The notes beneath the pieces are model-generated. The model searched no databases, had not been told where the DNA came from, and was given only the letters and a program-made list of their open reading frames with translations. A program made the position numbers and the translations under genes. This document shows, in pieces, positions 16,195 to 26,055 of a DNA stretch of 64,000 bases. Source of the stretch: Moorella mulderi DSM 14980 (lineage in GTDB: Bacteria; Bacillota; DSM-521; Neomoorellales; Neomoorellaceae); the NCBI RefSeq assembly GCF_001594015.1, contig NZ_LTBC01000006.1:62001-126000 (forward strand). The letters are read 5' to 3'. Every line of letters begins with the position of its first letter. Within the stretch, counting starts at the first letter, position 1.

Positions 16195-16855
16195 CCCCTT
16201 GAGCAGCCGCCCGCTTTAAGGCTTCTATTACAGGCCGCAGGCGCTGGTAATTGATCCGGTAGCTAACCCGGTTGGCAATCAAACGAGCGGTGGAGGGAAA
16301 AATGGGGACCACTTCCACCAGGTCATTTTCCTTTAAGGTCCGCCCGGTAGATACAATATCCACAATCAGGTCGGCCAGTCCCACTAGGGGGGCCAGCTCG
16401 ATATTGCCATGGAGCTTGATTATTTCTACCGGCAAGCCTCGCTCCTGGAAAAAAGCTGCTGCTACCCTGGGAAACTTGGTAGCCACCCGGCGGCTGCCAG
16501 CCAGCAGGGTTTCCAGGGACCGGCCTGCTTCTTCCCAGCGCTGCCGGGGCGCGGCTACCACAAAACGGCAATAACCAAAACCCAGGTCCACCAGCTCAAA
16601 GACATCGGCCCCGGCCTCCGCCAAGGTATCCTTGCCGACAATACCCAGGTCGGCAGCCCCGTGTTCTACATAGGTCGGCACGTCCGTGGGACGGCAGATC
16701 AGGTAACGCACCCGGTCGGCAGGGAAAGCAAAGACCAGCTGCCGTGCTTCGGTAGCCACGCCATCTACCGGGAGCCCGGCCTGCTGCAATAACTGTAAAG
16801 CATCTTCGCCCAGCTTGCCCTTGGGCAAGGCCAGGGTCAGCAAGTCGGTGACCAT
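16169..16855 (-). CDS. hisG: ATP phosphoribosyltransferase, short form HisG
   Basis: First step of the pathway: condenses ATP with PRPP. At 228 residues it is the short form that lacks the C-terminal histidine-sensing domain and needs HisZ, encoded immediately upstream. Motifs include ALPKGKLGEDALQLL, the segment DLGIVGKDTLAEAG and the PRPP loop LIVDIVSTGRTLKENDL. Start is ATG 16855. PRPP is the shared substrate with the purine operon in this window. Confidence 0.97.
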   Translation of the reverse strand: MVTDLLTLALPKGKLGEDALQLLQQAGLPVDGVATEARQLVFAFPADRVRYLICRPTDVPTYVEHGAADLGIVGKDTLAEAGADVFELVDLGFGYCRFVVAAPRQRWEEAGRSLETLLAGSRRVATKFPRVAAAFFQERGLPVEIIKLHGNIELAPLVGLADLIVDIVSTGRTLKENDLVEVVPIFPSTARLIANRVSYRINYQRLRPVIEALKRAAAQGGAGIATCS

Positions 16856-16880
16856 TTAAATGTTCCTCCGGAAATCCAAT

Positions 16881-18056
16881 CTAATCCACCCAAACCAGGG
16901 CCAACCCCCGGGCGGCGGCCCGGGCTGCTGCTTCCTGGCGGTTTTGACTTTCCCCATCTATAATTACCGTTACCCCCCGCCGGCGCAATTCCTGCGCCCG
17001 GCGCAAAACTGCCGCCAGGTCCCGGCCGGCCACCAGGTAACCATCCTGTCCGGCTCCCTGCCCCTCGCCCCGGGCCATGAGCACCCGCTCCAGTCCCAGG
17101 GCAAAGCCGGTGGCCGGGCAGGGGTAACCAAACTGGCCCAGCAGGCCATCGTAACGTCCGCCGCCGCAGACGGGTACTCCCAGGCCTGGTACATAACCTT
17201 CAAAAACGATGCCGGTGTAATAATCAAAATCCCGTAAAATACCCAGGTCAATGAAGAGCCACTTTTCCAGCCCGTAAGCTGCCAGCGCCTGCCATACCCG
17301 TTCCAGGCCGGCCAGGGCAGCGGCTGCTCCGGTCTGGATAAAATTGGCCCGGGCTTCCTCCAGGGCCTCTTTACCGCCATGTAAAGTGGCGAGGAGTTCC
17401 AACTGCCGCCTTTTCGACCCCGTCAGGTTATACTCGTCGACAAGCCGCTCCAGCCCCACCAGGTCCTTGCCGGCCAGGGCTACTTTAATCCTCGCCACCG
17501 CCTCCTGGGGCAGGCCCAGGTCATGGAGTACCCCCTTGGTGACAGCCACCTGGCCAATGCCTAAACGAAAGTCCTGTAAACCGGCCTGCAGCAAGGTTTC
17601 TACCGCCAGGGCAATAATCTCCCCATCGGCCGCCACACCCCCGGCGCCAATAAGCTCCACCCCGGCCTGGTGAAATTCCCGCAGGCGCCCGGCCTGGGGT
17701 TCTTCATAGCGAAAGACCCTGGCGCTGTAACACAGGCGTAAGGGTAAGGCCTCACGCCGTAACGATGTAGCCACCAGGCGGGCAATGGGCGCCGTCATCT
17801 CCGGCCGTAAAGTGAGGATCCGCCCCTGGCGGTCGATAAATTTGTACAGCCTGCCTTCATCCCCGGCCGGAGAACCGGCCTGGAAGGTTTCCACAAATTC
17901 AAAAGTCGGGGTCAGCACTTCCTGGTAACCCCAACTTTGAAAGAAAGCCACCAGTTCCTGCTCCAGTTCCCTGAGGGCAGCTGCCTCTGCCGGCAGCAGG
18001 TCCCGCACCCCCGCCGGTACCTGGAGATTATTCCAGCTGCCGGTCATTACCTTCAC
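16881..18056 (-). CDS. hisZ: ATP phosphoribosyltransferase regulatory subunit HisZ
   Basis: A HisRS-like paralogue with no tRNA charging role. It forms the octameric complex with short HisG and carries the histidine feedback site. The 391 residues show the class II synthetase-like motifs (LTPTFEFVE, LRPEMTAPIARLVATSL, YDGLLGQFGYPCPATGFALGLERVL). The HisRS anticodon-binding domain is represented only by a short C-terminal segment. It is the first gene of the his operon, 25 bases before hisG. A strong promoter and predicted operator lie just upstream. Confidence 0.93.
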   Translation of the reverse strand: MKVMTGSWNNLQVPAGVRDLLPAEAAALRELEQELVAFFQSWGYQEVLTPTFEFVETFQAGSPAGDEGRLYKFIDRQGRILTLRPEMTAPIARLVATSLRREALPLRLCYSARVFRYEEPQAGRLREFHQAGVELIGAGGVAADGEIIALAVETLLQAGLQDFRLGIGQVAVTKGVLHDLGLPQEAVARIKVALAGKDLVGLERLVDEYNLTGSKRRQLELLATLHGGKEALEEARANFIQTGAAAALAGLERVWQALAAYGLEKWLFIDLGILRDFDYYTGIVFEGYVPGLGVPVCGGGRYDGLLGQFGYPCPATGFALGLERVLMARGEGQGAGQDGYLVAGRDLAAVLRRAQELRRRGVTVIIDGESQNRQEAAARAAARGLALVWVD

Positions 18057-18072
18057 TCCACTGCTTTATCAT

Positions 18073-18086
18073 GTTAACGTATTAAC
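18073..18086 (-). promoter_or_regulatory. Predicted HisR/YerC operator
   Basis: GTTAA-CGTA-TTAAC is an inverted repeat with 5-bp arms. It lies directly downstream of the his -10 box, over the expected start point, where a repressor would block transcription. The neighbouring YerC-type gene is the obvious candidate regulator. This is inference from position and symmetry. Confidence 0.55.
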
Positions 18087-18089
18087 GTA

Positions 18090-18118
18090 ATAATAACACG
18101 GGAATGTCCCCTTGACAA
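18090..18118 (-). promoter_or_regulatory. Sigma-A promoter of the his operon
   Basis: On the minus strand TTGTCA (18118-18113), 17 bases, then TATTAT (18095-18090). It drives hisZ and the rest of the operon. Confidence 0.8.
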
Positions 18119-18195
18119 AGGCCGCCAGCCACGTCCAGGGGCCGGCAAGTCTGATTAAACCTCTTTATCTCCAGCCGGTTATCCCTGGCGTTAAA

Positions 18196-18492
18196 TTACT
18201 TCCTTTTATCCAGGCGATCCAGGATGAGCTTGTAGCCGTCGGCGCCATAGTTTAAAAAACGCTTGACCCGGCTGATGGTGGCTGTACTGGCCCCTGTAGC
18301 GGCGGCAATGGCCGAATAGGTAACCCCATGGCGCAAGAGGCGGGCCACGGCCAGGCGCTGGGCCATGGCCTTGATTTCAGCGGTAGTACACAGGTCTTCA
18401 AAGAAGCGGTAACATTCATCAAGGTTCTCCAGGGCTAAAATAGCGCGAAAGAGTTCATCAACCTGGGGGTCCTGCAACTTATCCCGGCCCAT
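18196..18492 (-). CDS. hisR: TrpR-like repressor YerC/YecD (predicted histidine regulator HisR)
   Basis: A 98-residue member of the TrpR-related YerC/YecD family. The helix-turn-helix is RLAVARLLRHGVTYSAIAAATGASTATISRVKRFL. Comparative genomics has proposed members as histidine-responsive repressors (HisR) in Firmicutes. The position directly ahead of the his operon, plus an inverted repeat at 18073-18086, supports that role here. Start ATG 18492 is preceded by a GGGGGGAGGGT tract. The his promoter lies between this gene and hisZ, so read-through is possible but not needed. Confidence 0.8.
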   Translation of the reverse strand: MGRDKLQDPQVDELFRAILALENLDECYRFFEDLCTTAEIKAMAQRLAVARLLRHGVTYSAIAAATGASTATISRVKRFLNYGADGYKLILDRLDKRK

Positions 18493-18599
18493 AGCATACC
18501 CTCCCCCCTATATCAGAAACCAGTTCAGACCTCTACGCGACTAATTAACAACTTCGCCATACACCGGTTTTTTCCTCCCCAGGAATCCGTTCTTTCTTT

Positions 18600-18827
18600 T
18601 CAACCAATCAACCTTAACAGCCACTCCGTCACCGGGCCAAAAACCCGGGCTAAAAGTTTTGCCGGGCTGGGGACGGGTAAATTTAAAGCCAAGGCCAGGC
18701 TTAAGGCCAGGCCCAGGGACCAGACAATGCCCATGACGGCCAGTTCCCGCCAGTACTTTTTCTGCCAGAGCTTCGGAGCATCCAGGTAAGCGATGACCAG
18801 GAAAGCCAGGATAATTAAAATGAGCAT
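18600..18827 (-). CDS. Small two-helix membrane protein of the ger operon (D-subunit-like)
   Basis: A 75-residue protein with two predicted membrane helices (LILIILAFLVIAYLD and ELAVMGIVWSLGLALSLALAL) and a basic loop between them (KLWQKKYW). ATG 18827 follows AGGAG. It starts 11 bases after the end of gerC, so it is the fourth gene of the operon. Small two-helix 'D' proteins encoded with germinant receptors modulate germination in Bacillus; this looks like such a protein by size, topology and position, though sequence identity to those could not be tested. Confidence 0.65.
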   Translation of the reverse strand: MLILIILAFLVIAYLDAPKLWQKKYWRELAVMGIVWSLGLALSLALALNLPVPSPAKLLARVFGPVTEWLLRLIG

Positions 18828-18837
18828 TCCATCACTC

Positions 18838-20265
18838 CTACCTGGTACTGCCCTGAGTGGCGCCCTTGCCGCCAATATCCAGGGTTTTACCTGGTGTCCT
18901 GTTGGTCATTCCCAGCCGGTTCAGATACAAATCCACCTTAACCTGGATTTTAGCACGGGTAAACTCTTCGTTCCAGCGGTCCTGAACCTGGCGCCAGTAG
19001 CGAACGTTGCTGCGGTGCAGGGTTTCGCCAAGACCAAAGATGTCCGCCCGGATTTCCTGCTGGGCCTTGCGCACGGCAGCCAGGACCCGCTCTTCCACGG
19101 CCCTGTTGACAGCCTCCTGAATGGCCAGCAAATGTTCCGGCCGGTCGGGGTTCAGGCTAACTGTAGCTTCCGTTAAGTCACAGTTGCCCCGGATTTCCAC
19201 GTTAAAAGTTACCTGGCTGCCTTCAACCCGGGGTTTAACCTCCGTAGAGGCGCGGTGAAAAATCACCGAGGCCTGGCCCTGGGTTCTGGCCCGGGCTTGA
19301 TTCTGGGAAGGGTTTTGCCCCTGCCCCTCTACCGGCCCGGCAGGCTGTCCCTGCCCCTGGTCCGGTGTAATAGTTTGACCCATTTTCTGCCCCTGCTCCT
19401 GCCCCGGGTAATTACCCCCGGTCTGTATTGACAAAGTTACGGTAATAACCCCCTCCCTTACTTCCCCCCGCAGCCACATGAGGCCGTTGGTCTCCCTTTC
19501 ATCCAGCCAGCCGATCAAACGGTCGTCGCGGAAAGCCCCGGCGCCTTTAATGGCTACGGCCTCGGGGGGCGTCTTTTTCCCCTCTTCCTTGTAAGCTCCC
19601 TTCTGGCCCTTATCTTCACCATCGCTTCTCACCTCGCGGCTTTCCTGCTCCGGCGTCGGCGTCATGACCACCTGGGGCAGGACAGGGTTGTCTCCCGGCG
19701 CTTCCCACATGGCCAGCAGGTCTTTTAATTCTACCTTAAAGGTGGTCCGGTTGCGCAAGATGCCGGTTAAAATCGTCCCGGGCATTAATTCAATACCCGG
19801 TGGCAGTTCCAGCACCTTGCGCGCTTCACCCATGGTAATCAATACCGGTGTCGTCAGGCGCATCTGGCGCTCGCGGGTAAAGAGGTCCAGGTAATGAAGC
19901 CCCTGCCGGGCCAGCTCCTCACCAAGAATCAACACCCGGTTCTGGGCCCATAAAAGACGCCGCGGCACCAGACTTTCCAGCCGGCGGGCCGCCTGGGCAA
20001 AGTCGCTGCCGGTGGCGCTGATAACTTCCCCTGCTTTGGGTGGTTCCCCGCCACCTCCCCCACCCATGGACGGGCCTCCGGCTATGGTCCGGGGAATAGC
20101 GACATAAACACTCAGGCGTACCTGATCCCCGGGGACAGCATCCAGGGCTACAGCCATGACAATGGCCAGTTCTTCAATCTCATGGCGGCTCCAGCAGCCC
20201 GCAAGCACTGGTAACATAAGAGCCAGTAAAAGAAGGGCCAGGGCTAAACGCAGCCGGGCCTTCAT
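18838..20265 (-). CDS. gerC: Ger(x)C family spore germination lipoprotein
   Basis: C subunit of a GerA-type germinant receptor. A signal sequence with lipobox LAGC is at about 20-23, followed by WSRHEIEELAIVMAVALD, the family opening. The C-terminal domain (AVNRAVEERVLAAVRKAQQEIRADIFGLGE) is typical. The 475 residues exceed the usual 370-400 because of a low-complexity Gln/Gly-rich insertion (around GQGQPAGPVEGQGQNPSQNQ) and a charged insertion near EQESREVRSDGEDKGQKG. It overlaps gerB by 4 bases. Confidence 0.93.
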   Translation of the reverse strand: MKARLRLALALLLLALMLPVLAGCWSRHEIEELAIVMAVALDAVPGDQVRLSVYVAIPRTIAGGPSMGGGGGGEPPKAGEVISATGSDFAQAARRLESLVPRRLLWAQNRVLILGEELARQGLHYLDLFTRERQMRLTTPVLITMGEARKVLELPPGIELMPGTILTGILRNRTTFKVELKDLLAMWEAPGDNPVLPQVVMTPTPEQESREVRSDGEDKGQKGAYKEEGKKTPPEAVAIKGAGAFRDDRLIGWLDERETNGLMWLRGEVREGVITVTLSIQTGGNYPGQEQGQKMGQTITPDQGQGQPAGPVEGQGQNPSQNQARARTQGQASVIFHRASTEVKPRVEGSQVTFNVEIRGNCDLTEATVSLNPDRPEHLLAIQEAVNRAVEERVLAAVRKAQQEIRADIFGLGETLHRSNVRYWRQVQDRWNEEFTRAKIQVKVDLYLNRLGMTNRTPGKTLDIGGKGATQGSTR

Positions 20266-21359
20266 ATCCCCGTCCTCCTTTTACCTCGCAGCCAGGCCAT
20301 AACCAGCAAAAATAAGGGTAAAATAAGCTGCCAGGTTAGGGTCCACCCCGGTTCTACCAGGAGCAGATCGTGGCGAATCTCGCTAATGTTCCGGTAAAGG
20401 AGGGTAGCCATGGCAACATTTAACGCCCCCAGGGGGGCTACCAGGGGGCGGTACTCCTTAAGCCCGGTTACGGTGGCCAGGCCCAGGGCCACTACATAAA
20501 GGTTAATAGTTATTTTGATAAATACTCCCCCTACCCAGATGGCCAGGAACAGGGCTTCGATGCGCTCAAAAAACTGCCCCAGGGAGACCACCCGCGCCAG
20601 GGCATAAGCGGCAAAGGTCAGGCGGGCAGCTTCGCAGCTGCCGAATACAAGGATTGTACCCATGGTCACCAGGCTGAGGAAAAAGGCTATCCCCAGCAGC
20701 CCGCTGATCAGGCTGGCTCTCAGGGCCCGGGGTGGGTTAACGAAGGCACCGTAGGCGGCTAGGATGAATATCTGGCCCAGAAAGCTCCAGCTCACCAGGG
20801 CACCCCCCAGGACCGGCCGGAAGCCGTTTTCCAGGATTGGCAAGAGATTGCGGGGCGCCATTTCCGGCGTGGCAAAAAGGAGGACGATGGCAATAAAGGT
20901 CACCATCAAGGGTAGGATAAAATCTGTGCACCGGGCAATTACTTCCAGCCCGTTGCGGGCGGCATAGACGGCCACGGCAACGATACTGAGGCTGAAGAAT
21001 AAAGCCGGCGTTTCCGGCATAACCGCCGTGACCAGGAACTCGCTGAATTCCCGGATGACTACCGCATCCAGCAGGAAAAAGGCCAGGACAAAGATCAGGG
21101 CCACCGTTTTACCCGTTACAGGGCCTAAAATCAACTCGCAGTACTGGAAAAGAGTGTGGTGGGGGAAACGCTGGGCCAGCAGGTAGACTACCAGCGCCAC
21201 CGCGCCGGCAGCCAGGGTGGCCACTATGACCGACAGCCAGGCGTCCTGGTGCGCCCGCAAAGCCAGCAAAGCCGGCAAAAAGAGGATGGCTGTAGGCAGG
21301 ACGGCGAACCACAGCAGGACCGCCGCCTGGCGGGGACTGATATAGCCTTCTTCCCGCAT
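20262..21359 (-). CDS. gerB: GerB family endospore germination permease
   Basis: B subunit of the germinant receptor, related to APC-superfamily amino acid transporters and thought to hold the germinant site. The 365 residues carry about ten hydrophobic helices. The family opening EGYISPRQAAVLLWFAVLPTAILFLP and the segment YAARNGLEVIARCTDFILPL are characteristic. It starts 2 bases after gerA ends and overlaps gerC by 4 bases. It acts in the spore inner membrane. Confidence 0.93.
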   Translation of the reverse strand: MREEGYISPRQAAVLLWFAVLPTAILFLPALLALRAHQDAWLSVIVATLAAGAVALVVYLLAQRFPHHTLFQYCELILGPVTGKTVALIFVLAFFLLDAVVIREFSEFLVTAVMPETPALFFSLSIVAVAVYAARNGLEVIARCTDFILPLMVTFIAIVLLFATPEMAPRNLLPILENGFRPVLGGALVSWSFLGQIFILAAYGAFVNPPRALRASLISGLLGIAFFLSLVTMGTILVFGSCEAARLTFAAYALARVVSLGQFFERIEALFLAIWVGGVFIKITINLYVVALGLATVTGLKEYRPLVAPLGALNVAMATLLYRNISEIRHDLLLVEPGWTLTWQLILPLFLLVMAWLRGKRRTGI

Positions 21360-21361
21360 CT

Positions 21362-23023
21362 TCAGGACCGGCCCTCCTCCGGCGGGGGATTGGAGCTGGC
21401 TGGCGGGGTTGGCTTTAGCCCGGCTCCCTGGCGTACCGGGTCACGGTAGCCGATCTGGCTGGGCCGGGAGTTCATGGCCCAGCGGGGTACCCGGACCAGG
21501 ACGTCTTTAAAATCGCTGAAATTCCAGGGAGTGACAGGAGCCAGGTAGGGCACCCCGAAGGAGCGCAGGGTGTTCAGGTGCACCAGGATGGCCAGCAGGC
21601 CCAGCATGATGCCGTAGAAACCCAGGGTGCCGGCCAGGATGAGCATGATGAAGCGCAGCAGGCGCAAGGTTATGGCCATGGCAAAGGAAGGGATGGCAAA
21701 GGAGCTGATGCCCGTCAGGGCCACGACGATGACCATTGACGGCGAAACCAGCCCGGCGCTCACGGCCGCTTCTCCAATCACCAGGGCGCCGACGATGCTC
21801 AATGCCTGGCCTACCGGCCGGGGCAGGCGCACCCCGGCTTCCCGCAGGAGTTCAAAGGTTAATTCCAGCATGATGGCTTCCACCACTGCCGGAAAGGGAA
21901 TCCCTTCCCGCTGGGAAGCCAGCTTGACCAGGAGGTTGGTGGGCAGCATTTCCTGGTGAAAGGTGCTAACCGCAACATAGGCCGCCGGCAGGAGGAGGGC
22001 TATATTCAGGGCTACAAACCGGGCCAGCCTTAAGAAACTGGAGAGGTAATAGCGCTCATAGTAGTCTTCACTGGACTGGATAAACTGGACGAAAAGCGTC
22101 GGGACAATGAGGGCAAAGGGGGTGTTATCCACCAGGATGCCCACCCGGCCTTCCAGCAGGGCGGCCACCACCTTGTCCGGCCGTTCCGTATGATCGATCT
22201 GGGGAAAGGGGGAGGTGGGGTTATCTTCTATAAGTTCCTCAATGTAGGCGCTTTCCAGGATACCATCAATTTGAATCCGCTCCAGCCGCTGGCGCACTTC
22301 CCGGACTACCGCCGGGTCGGCCAGGTCTTCAATATAGGTGATGACAATATTGGTCATGGTATAGCGGCCCAGGCAAACAAGTTCCATTTTGAGGGACGGA
22401 GTTTTCAACCTGCGCCGGAGGAGGGCGGTATTAGTGCGTAAGCTCTCAATGAAGCTTTCCCGCGGGCCCCGGACCACACTCTCGGTAATAGGCTCATCAA
22501 TAGTACGGTGTTCCCAGGAACGGGTGCTTAAGGCCAGGCCTTTATTATACCCATCCAGGAGCAGGACCGTATCCCCGTCCAGGACGTGTTTAACCACAGC
22601 CCCCATGTTATCAACCACGGCCACATCCGTCAAGGGCATGATGGTTTCCATAACTGCGGCCAGGTCCCGGGTTCTGTCTGCCAGTTCCCGGGCCAGCTGC
22701 GGGGGTGCCTGCTGCAGGGTGCGCATCAGGGTATCTTCAATGAGCTTTTTGTCGACCAGGCCGTCAATATAAAAAAGGGCTGCTTTAATAGCCTGGCCGA
22801 GGTAAAAATCGCGGTGGACGACATCGCTGCATTTGGCAAAGATTCTCTGCAGCTGTTCCAGGTTGAGTTTCAGTTCGGCAGTGAGCTGGTATGCCTCCAG
22901 GGGCGGGTAAGGTGCCTTTTGAGCCTTACTACCCTGGGACTGGCCCTGTTTATCCTGCTGTCCCGGAGGCTTCCGGCGGCGGAAAAGAGCCGCCCTTAAG
23001 GGCTTGCGGTAAGGACCGGGCAA
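21362..23023 (-). CDS. gerA: GerA family spore germination protein
   Basis: A subunit of the germinant receptor. The soluble N-terminal half contains the family segments CSDVVHRDFYLG, DTVLLLDGYNKGLALSTRSWEHRTIDEP and ESVVRGPRESFIESLRTN. Then follow IVDNTPFALIVPTLFVQFIQ, the signature EGIPFPAVVEAIMLELTFELLREAGVRLP, and several membrane helices. I chose TTG 23023 (about 553 aa), directly behind AAGGAGGGAGGAA; an extension to 23065 would include that ribosome site. It is the first gene of the ger operon and is presumably transcribed in the forespore. Confidence 0.93.
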   Translation of the reverse strand: MPGPYRKPLRAALFRRRKPPGQQDKQGQSQGSKAQKAPYPPLEAYQLTAELKLNLEQLQRIFAKCSDVVHRDFYLGQAIKAALFYIDGLVDKKLIEDTLMRTLQQAPPQLARELADRTRDLAAVMETIMPLTDVAVVDNMGAVVKHVLDGDTVLLLDGYNKGLALSTRSWEHRTIDEPITESVVRGPRESFIESLRTNTALLRRRLKTPSLKMELVCLGRYTMTNIVITYIEDLADPAVVREVRQRLERIQIDGILESAYIEELIEDNPTSPFPQIDHTERPDKVVAALLEGRVGILVDNTPFALIVPTLFVQFIQSSEDYYERYYLSSFLRLARFVALNIALLLPAAYVAVSTFHQEMLPTNLLVKLASQREGIPFPAVVEAIMLELTFELLREAGVRLPRPVGQALSIVGALVIGEAAVSAGLVSPSMVIVVALTGISSFAIPSFAMAITLRLLRFIMLILAGTLGFYGIMLGLLAILVHLNTLRSFGVPYLAPVTPWNFSDFKDVLVRVPRWAMNSRPSQIGYRDPVRQGAGLKPTPPASSNPPPEEGRS

Positions 23024-23185
23024 AGTTCCTCCCTCCTTTAAGTGGAAACCGGTTAATACCAGCACTGGTTAGCTTTCACCGGGGGAGGAAACTTTATGCA
23101 CTTTCAGGTGCCCCGGCCGGGTTGCCCCGGTTTTAACTTGGGCCGCGTGGGTTAGTTAAACCTGGCGTACCGGAACTTTAAGAAC

Positions 23186-24442
23186 TTACAGGGCCCGGTA
23201 ACCAATATCGCGGCGGTAGTGCATGCCCGCAAAATTGATGGCCTTTATACCGGTATAAACGCGGTCCAGGGCGGCCTGTAAATCTTCACCCCGGGCTGTA
23301 ACACATAATACCCGTCCCCCGGCAGTTACTACCTGCCCGTCTACCAGAGCCGTACCGGCGTGGAAAACCTCTACTCCAGGCGGCACTGCCTCCAGCCCCG
23401 TAATGGCTTCACCCCTGGCATAAGGTCCGGGATAACCGCCTGCCGCCAGGACCACCCCGGCTGCCGCCCCCGGGTACCAGTCAATCTTTGTTCCGGCCAG
23501 CTCACCGTTTATGGTAGCCAGCATCAGTTCCACCAGGTCACTTTGTAAAAGCAGCATCAACGGCTGGGTTTCCGGATCGCCAAAACGACAGTTAAATTCC
23601 AGGACTTTGGGGCCCTCGCGGGTGAGCATCAGCCCGGCGTAGAGGACGCCGCGGTAGGGGCAGCCGGCCGCGGCCATAGCCCGGACTGTAGGCCGGAGAA
23701 TCTTTTCTTCTACCTCCCCGGCTATTTCCGGAGTGTAAAAGGGGACAGGGGCGTAGGCGCCCATGCCGCCGGTATTGGGGCCGGTATCTCCTTCCCCCAC
23801 CCGCTTGTGGTCCTGGGAAGGCAAGAGGGGGATCACCGTTTCCCCGTCGCAGAGGGCCAGGATGCTGACCTCTTCGCCTTCCAGGTGCTCTTCAATAATC
23901 ACCCGCTGCCCGGCAGGGCCAAACCGGCCGCCGAACATGGCCGTTACTGCTTCCCTGGCCGTGGCCGTGTCCGGAGCCACCACCACCCCTTTACCGGCGG
24001 CCAGGCCGTCGGCCTTGACGACCACCGGGCCGGGATGTTCCTCCAGGTAGGCCAGGGCCGCCCCGGCCTCCATAAAGGCGGCATGGCGGGCCGTGGGGAT
24101 GCCCGCCGCCTGCATTAACTCTTTGGCAAAAATCTTGCTCCCTTCCAGCCGGGCCGCCGCCCGGGAGGGGCCAAAAACAGGTAACCCTGCGGCCTGGAAG
24201 GCATCGACAATGCCGGCCACCAGGGGTGCTTCGGGACCCACCACGGTAAGATCGATGCCTGCCCGGCGGGCGAAGGCCAAAAGCCCCTCAATGTCACCGG
24301 CGGCAACGGGCACGCAGGTGGCCAGCCCGGCTATCCCGGCATTGCCAGGCGCGCAATAGATTTCTGTAACCAGGGGACTCCGGGCAATCTTCCACACCAG
24401 GGCGTGTTCCCGACCGCCGCCGCCGACTACCAGAATACGCAT
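23186..24442 (-). CDS. purD: Phosphoribosylamine-glycine ligase PurD
   Basis: ATP-grasp enzyme that makes glycinamide ribonucleotide (step 2 of de novo purine synthesis). The 418 residues open with [15 protein letters not shown]. They show the ATP-grasp core [17 protein letters not shown] and the metal-binding segment [15 protein letters not shown]. It is the last gene of the pur operon, 17 bases after purH. No convincing terminator is visible between purD and the ger operon 160 bases on. Confidence 0.98.
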   Translation of the reverse strand: MRILVVGGGGREHALVWKIARSPLVTEIYCAPGNAGIAGLATCVPVAAGDIEGLLAFARRAGIDLTVVGPEAPLVAGIVDAFQAAGLPVFGPSRAAARLEGSKIFAKELMQAAGIPTARHAAFMEAGAALAYLEEHPGPVVVKADGLAAGKGVVVAPDTATAREAVTAMFGGRFGPAGQRVIIEEHLEGEEVSILALCDGETVIPLLPSQDHKRVGEGDTGPNTGGMGAYAPVPFYTPEIAGEVEEKILRPTVRAMAAAGCPYRGVLYAGLMLTREGPKVLEFNCRFGDPETQPLMLLLQSDLVELMLATINGELAGTKIDWYPGAAAGVVLAAGGYPGPYARGEAITGLEAVPPGVEVFHAGTALVDGQVVTAGGRVLCVTARGEDLQAALDRVYTGIKAINFAGMHYRRDIGYRAL

Positions 24443-24459
24443 TTTGCCGTGCCCTCCCC

Positions 24460-26001
24460 TTAATGCCGGAAATGACGTATGCCGGTAAAGACCATGGCTA
24501 TACGGGCGGCATCGGCCGCCTTAATGGACTCTTCGTCGCGGACGGAGCCGCCGGGCTGGATGATGGCCGTGATCCCGGCCTTAGCTGCCAGTTCCACTGT
24601 GTCGCTGAAGGGGAAGAAGGCATCAGAAGCGAGAACAGCCCCTTTCGCCCCGGCCCCGGCCTGCTCCAGAGCTATGCGCGCTGCACCAACCCGGTTCATC
24701 TGGCCGGCACCAATGCCCAAAGTAACGCCGTCCTTAGCCACCACAATGGCGTTGGACTTGACGTGCTTCACCACCTGCCAGGCAAAGAGTAAATCCTCCA
24801 TCTCCCTGGCTTCAGGTTTACGGGTCGTTACTACCTTGAGGCGCTCGGGGTCGAGGACATGGTAATCCGGCTCCTGGACCAGGAAGCCGCCGCTGACGGG
24901 CCTTACCTGGTATTCCTGGACGCGGTAGGCAGCCCTCTCGCCTGCGGCAAGCAAGCGCAGGTTGGGTTTCCCTTTAAGGATTTCCAGGGCTTCCGGGGTA
25001 AAATCAGGGGCGATGACAGCTTCCAGGAATATCTCCGTCATTTCCCTGGCTGTAGCGGCATCCACCGTCCGGTTCAGGGCTACGATGCCGCCAAAGGCGG
25101 AAACAGGATCGGCCGCGTAGGCCAGGCGGTAGGCCTGGGATGGAGTTGTAGCCCGGGCTACGCCGCAGGGATTGGTGTGCTTGATGATAGCCGCTACCGG
25201 CTCTTTAAAGTCAGAGGCCAGGTTCCAGGCAGCGTCCAGGTCCATGAGGTTGTTGTAAGAAAGCTCCTTGCCCTGGAGCTGCCGCGCCCCGGCCAGGCTG
25301 CCGGGGGGTACGGCGGGCAAACGATAAAAAGCGGCCTGCTGGTGAGGATTCTCACCATAACGAAGGTCCTGGACCTTCTCGCCGCTGAGGATAAAGTGAA
25401 CAGGAAAAGGCTCTTCATTGCGGATAAGGCGCTGGAAATAGGCGGCGATGGCCGCATCGTAAGCAGCTGTGTGGGCGAAGGCCGCCGCCGCCAGGCGCCG
25501 CCGGGTGGCCGGGCTTAAATTCCCCTTCTCCCGCAGTTCGGCCAGCACCTCGCTGTAGCTGGCCGGGTCAACGACCACCGCCACTCTCTCGTGATTCTTG
25601 GCTGCTGCCCGGACCATCGTTGGGCCGCCGATGTCGATGTTCTCGATAGCCTCCTCCGGCGTTACCCCTGGCCGGGCAATGGTTTCCCGGAAGGGGTAGA
25701 GGTTGACCACCACCAGGTCAATGGGCTGGATGCCCTGCTCCTGGAGCTGATCCAGGTGTTCCGGCGTCGGCCGGGCCAGGATACCCCCATGGATTTTAGG
25801 GTGGAGGGTTTTGACACGGCCGTCAAGGATCTCAGGAAAACCGGTAACGGCTGCGACTTCGGTAACGGGCAAACCGGCTGCGGTCAAGGTGCGGGCGGTA
25901 CCGCCGGTAGAAATAAGCTCCCATCCCAGCTCTACCAGCCCCCTAGCCAGATCCACCAGGCCGGTCTTGTCGGAAACACTAAGAAGCGCCCTTTTCGGCA
26001 T
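24460..26001 (-). CDS. purH: Bifunctional AICAR transformylase / IMP cyclohydrolase PurH
   Basis: Catalyses the last two steps to IMP. The N-terminal MGS-like cyclohydrolase domain (about 1-195) opens with [33 protein letters not shown]. The C-terminal transformylase domain carries the Lys-His pair in [12 protein letters not shown] and ends with the family signature TGIRHFRH. Length 513 is standard. It uses 10-formyl-THF, a metabolite central to the acetogen C1 pathway. Confidence 0.98.
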   Translation of the reverse strand: MPKRALLSVSDKTGLVDLARGLVELGWELISTGGTARTLTAAGLPVTEVAAVTGFPEILDGRVKTLHPKIHGGILARPTPEHLDQLQEQGIQPIDLVVVNLYPFRETIARPGVTPEEAIENIDIGGPTMVRAAAKNHERVAVVVDPASYSEVLAELREKGNLSPATRRRLAAAAFAHTAAYDAAIAAYFQRLIRNEEPFPVHFILSGEKVQDLRYGENPHQQAAFYRLPAVPPGSLAGARQLQGKELSYNNLMDLDAAWNLASDFKEPVAAIIKHTNPCGVARATTPSQAYRLAYAADPVSAFGGIVALNRTVDAATAREMTEIFLEAVIAPDFTPEALEILKGKPNLRLLAAGERAAYRVQEYQVRPVSGGFLVQEPDYHVLDPERLKVVTTRKPEAREMEDLLFAWQVVKHVKSNAIVVAKDGVTLGIGAGQMNRVGAARIALEQAGAGAKGAVLASDAFFPFSDTVELAAKAGITAIIQPGGSVRDEESIKAADAARIAMVFTGIRHFRH

Positions 26002-26055
26002 ATGTATAGCTCGCCTCCTATGAAATAACTCGACTTGCCGCCATGAGCGGCTCCT

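Noticed and set aside
18057-18195. T-box or leader-peptide attenuator before hisZ
   Set aside because: No T-box sequence, specifier stem or run of His codons is visible; a promoter plus inverted repeat explains the region.
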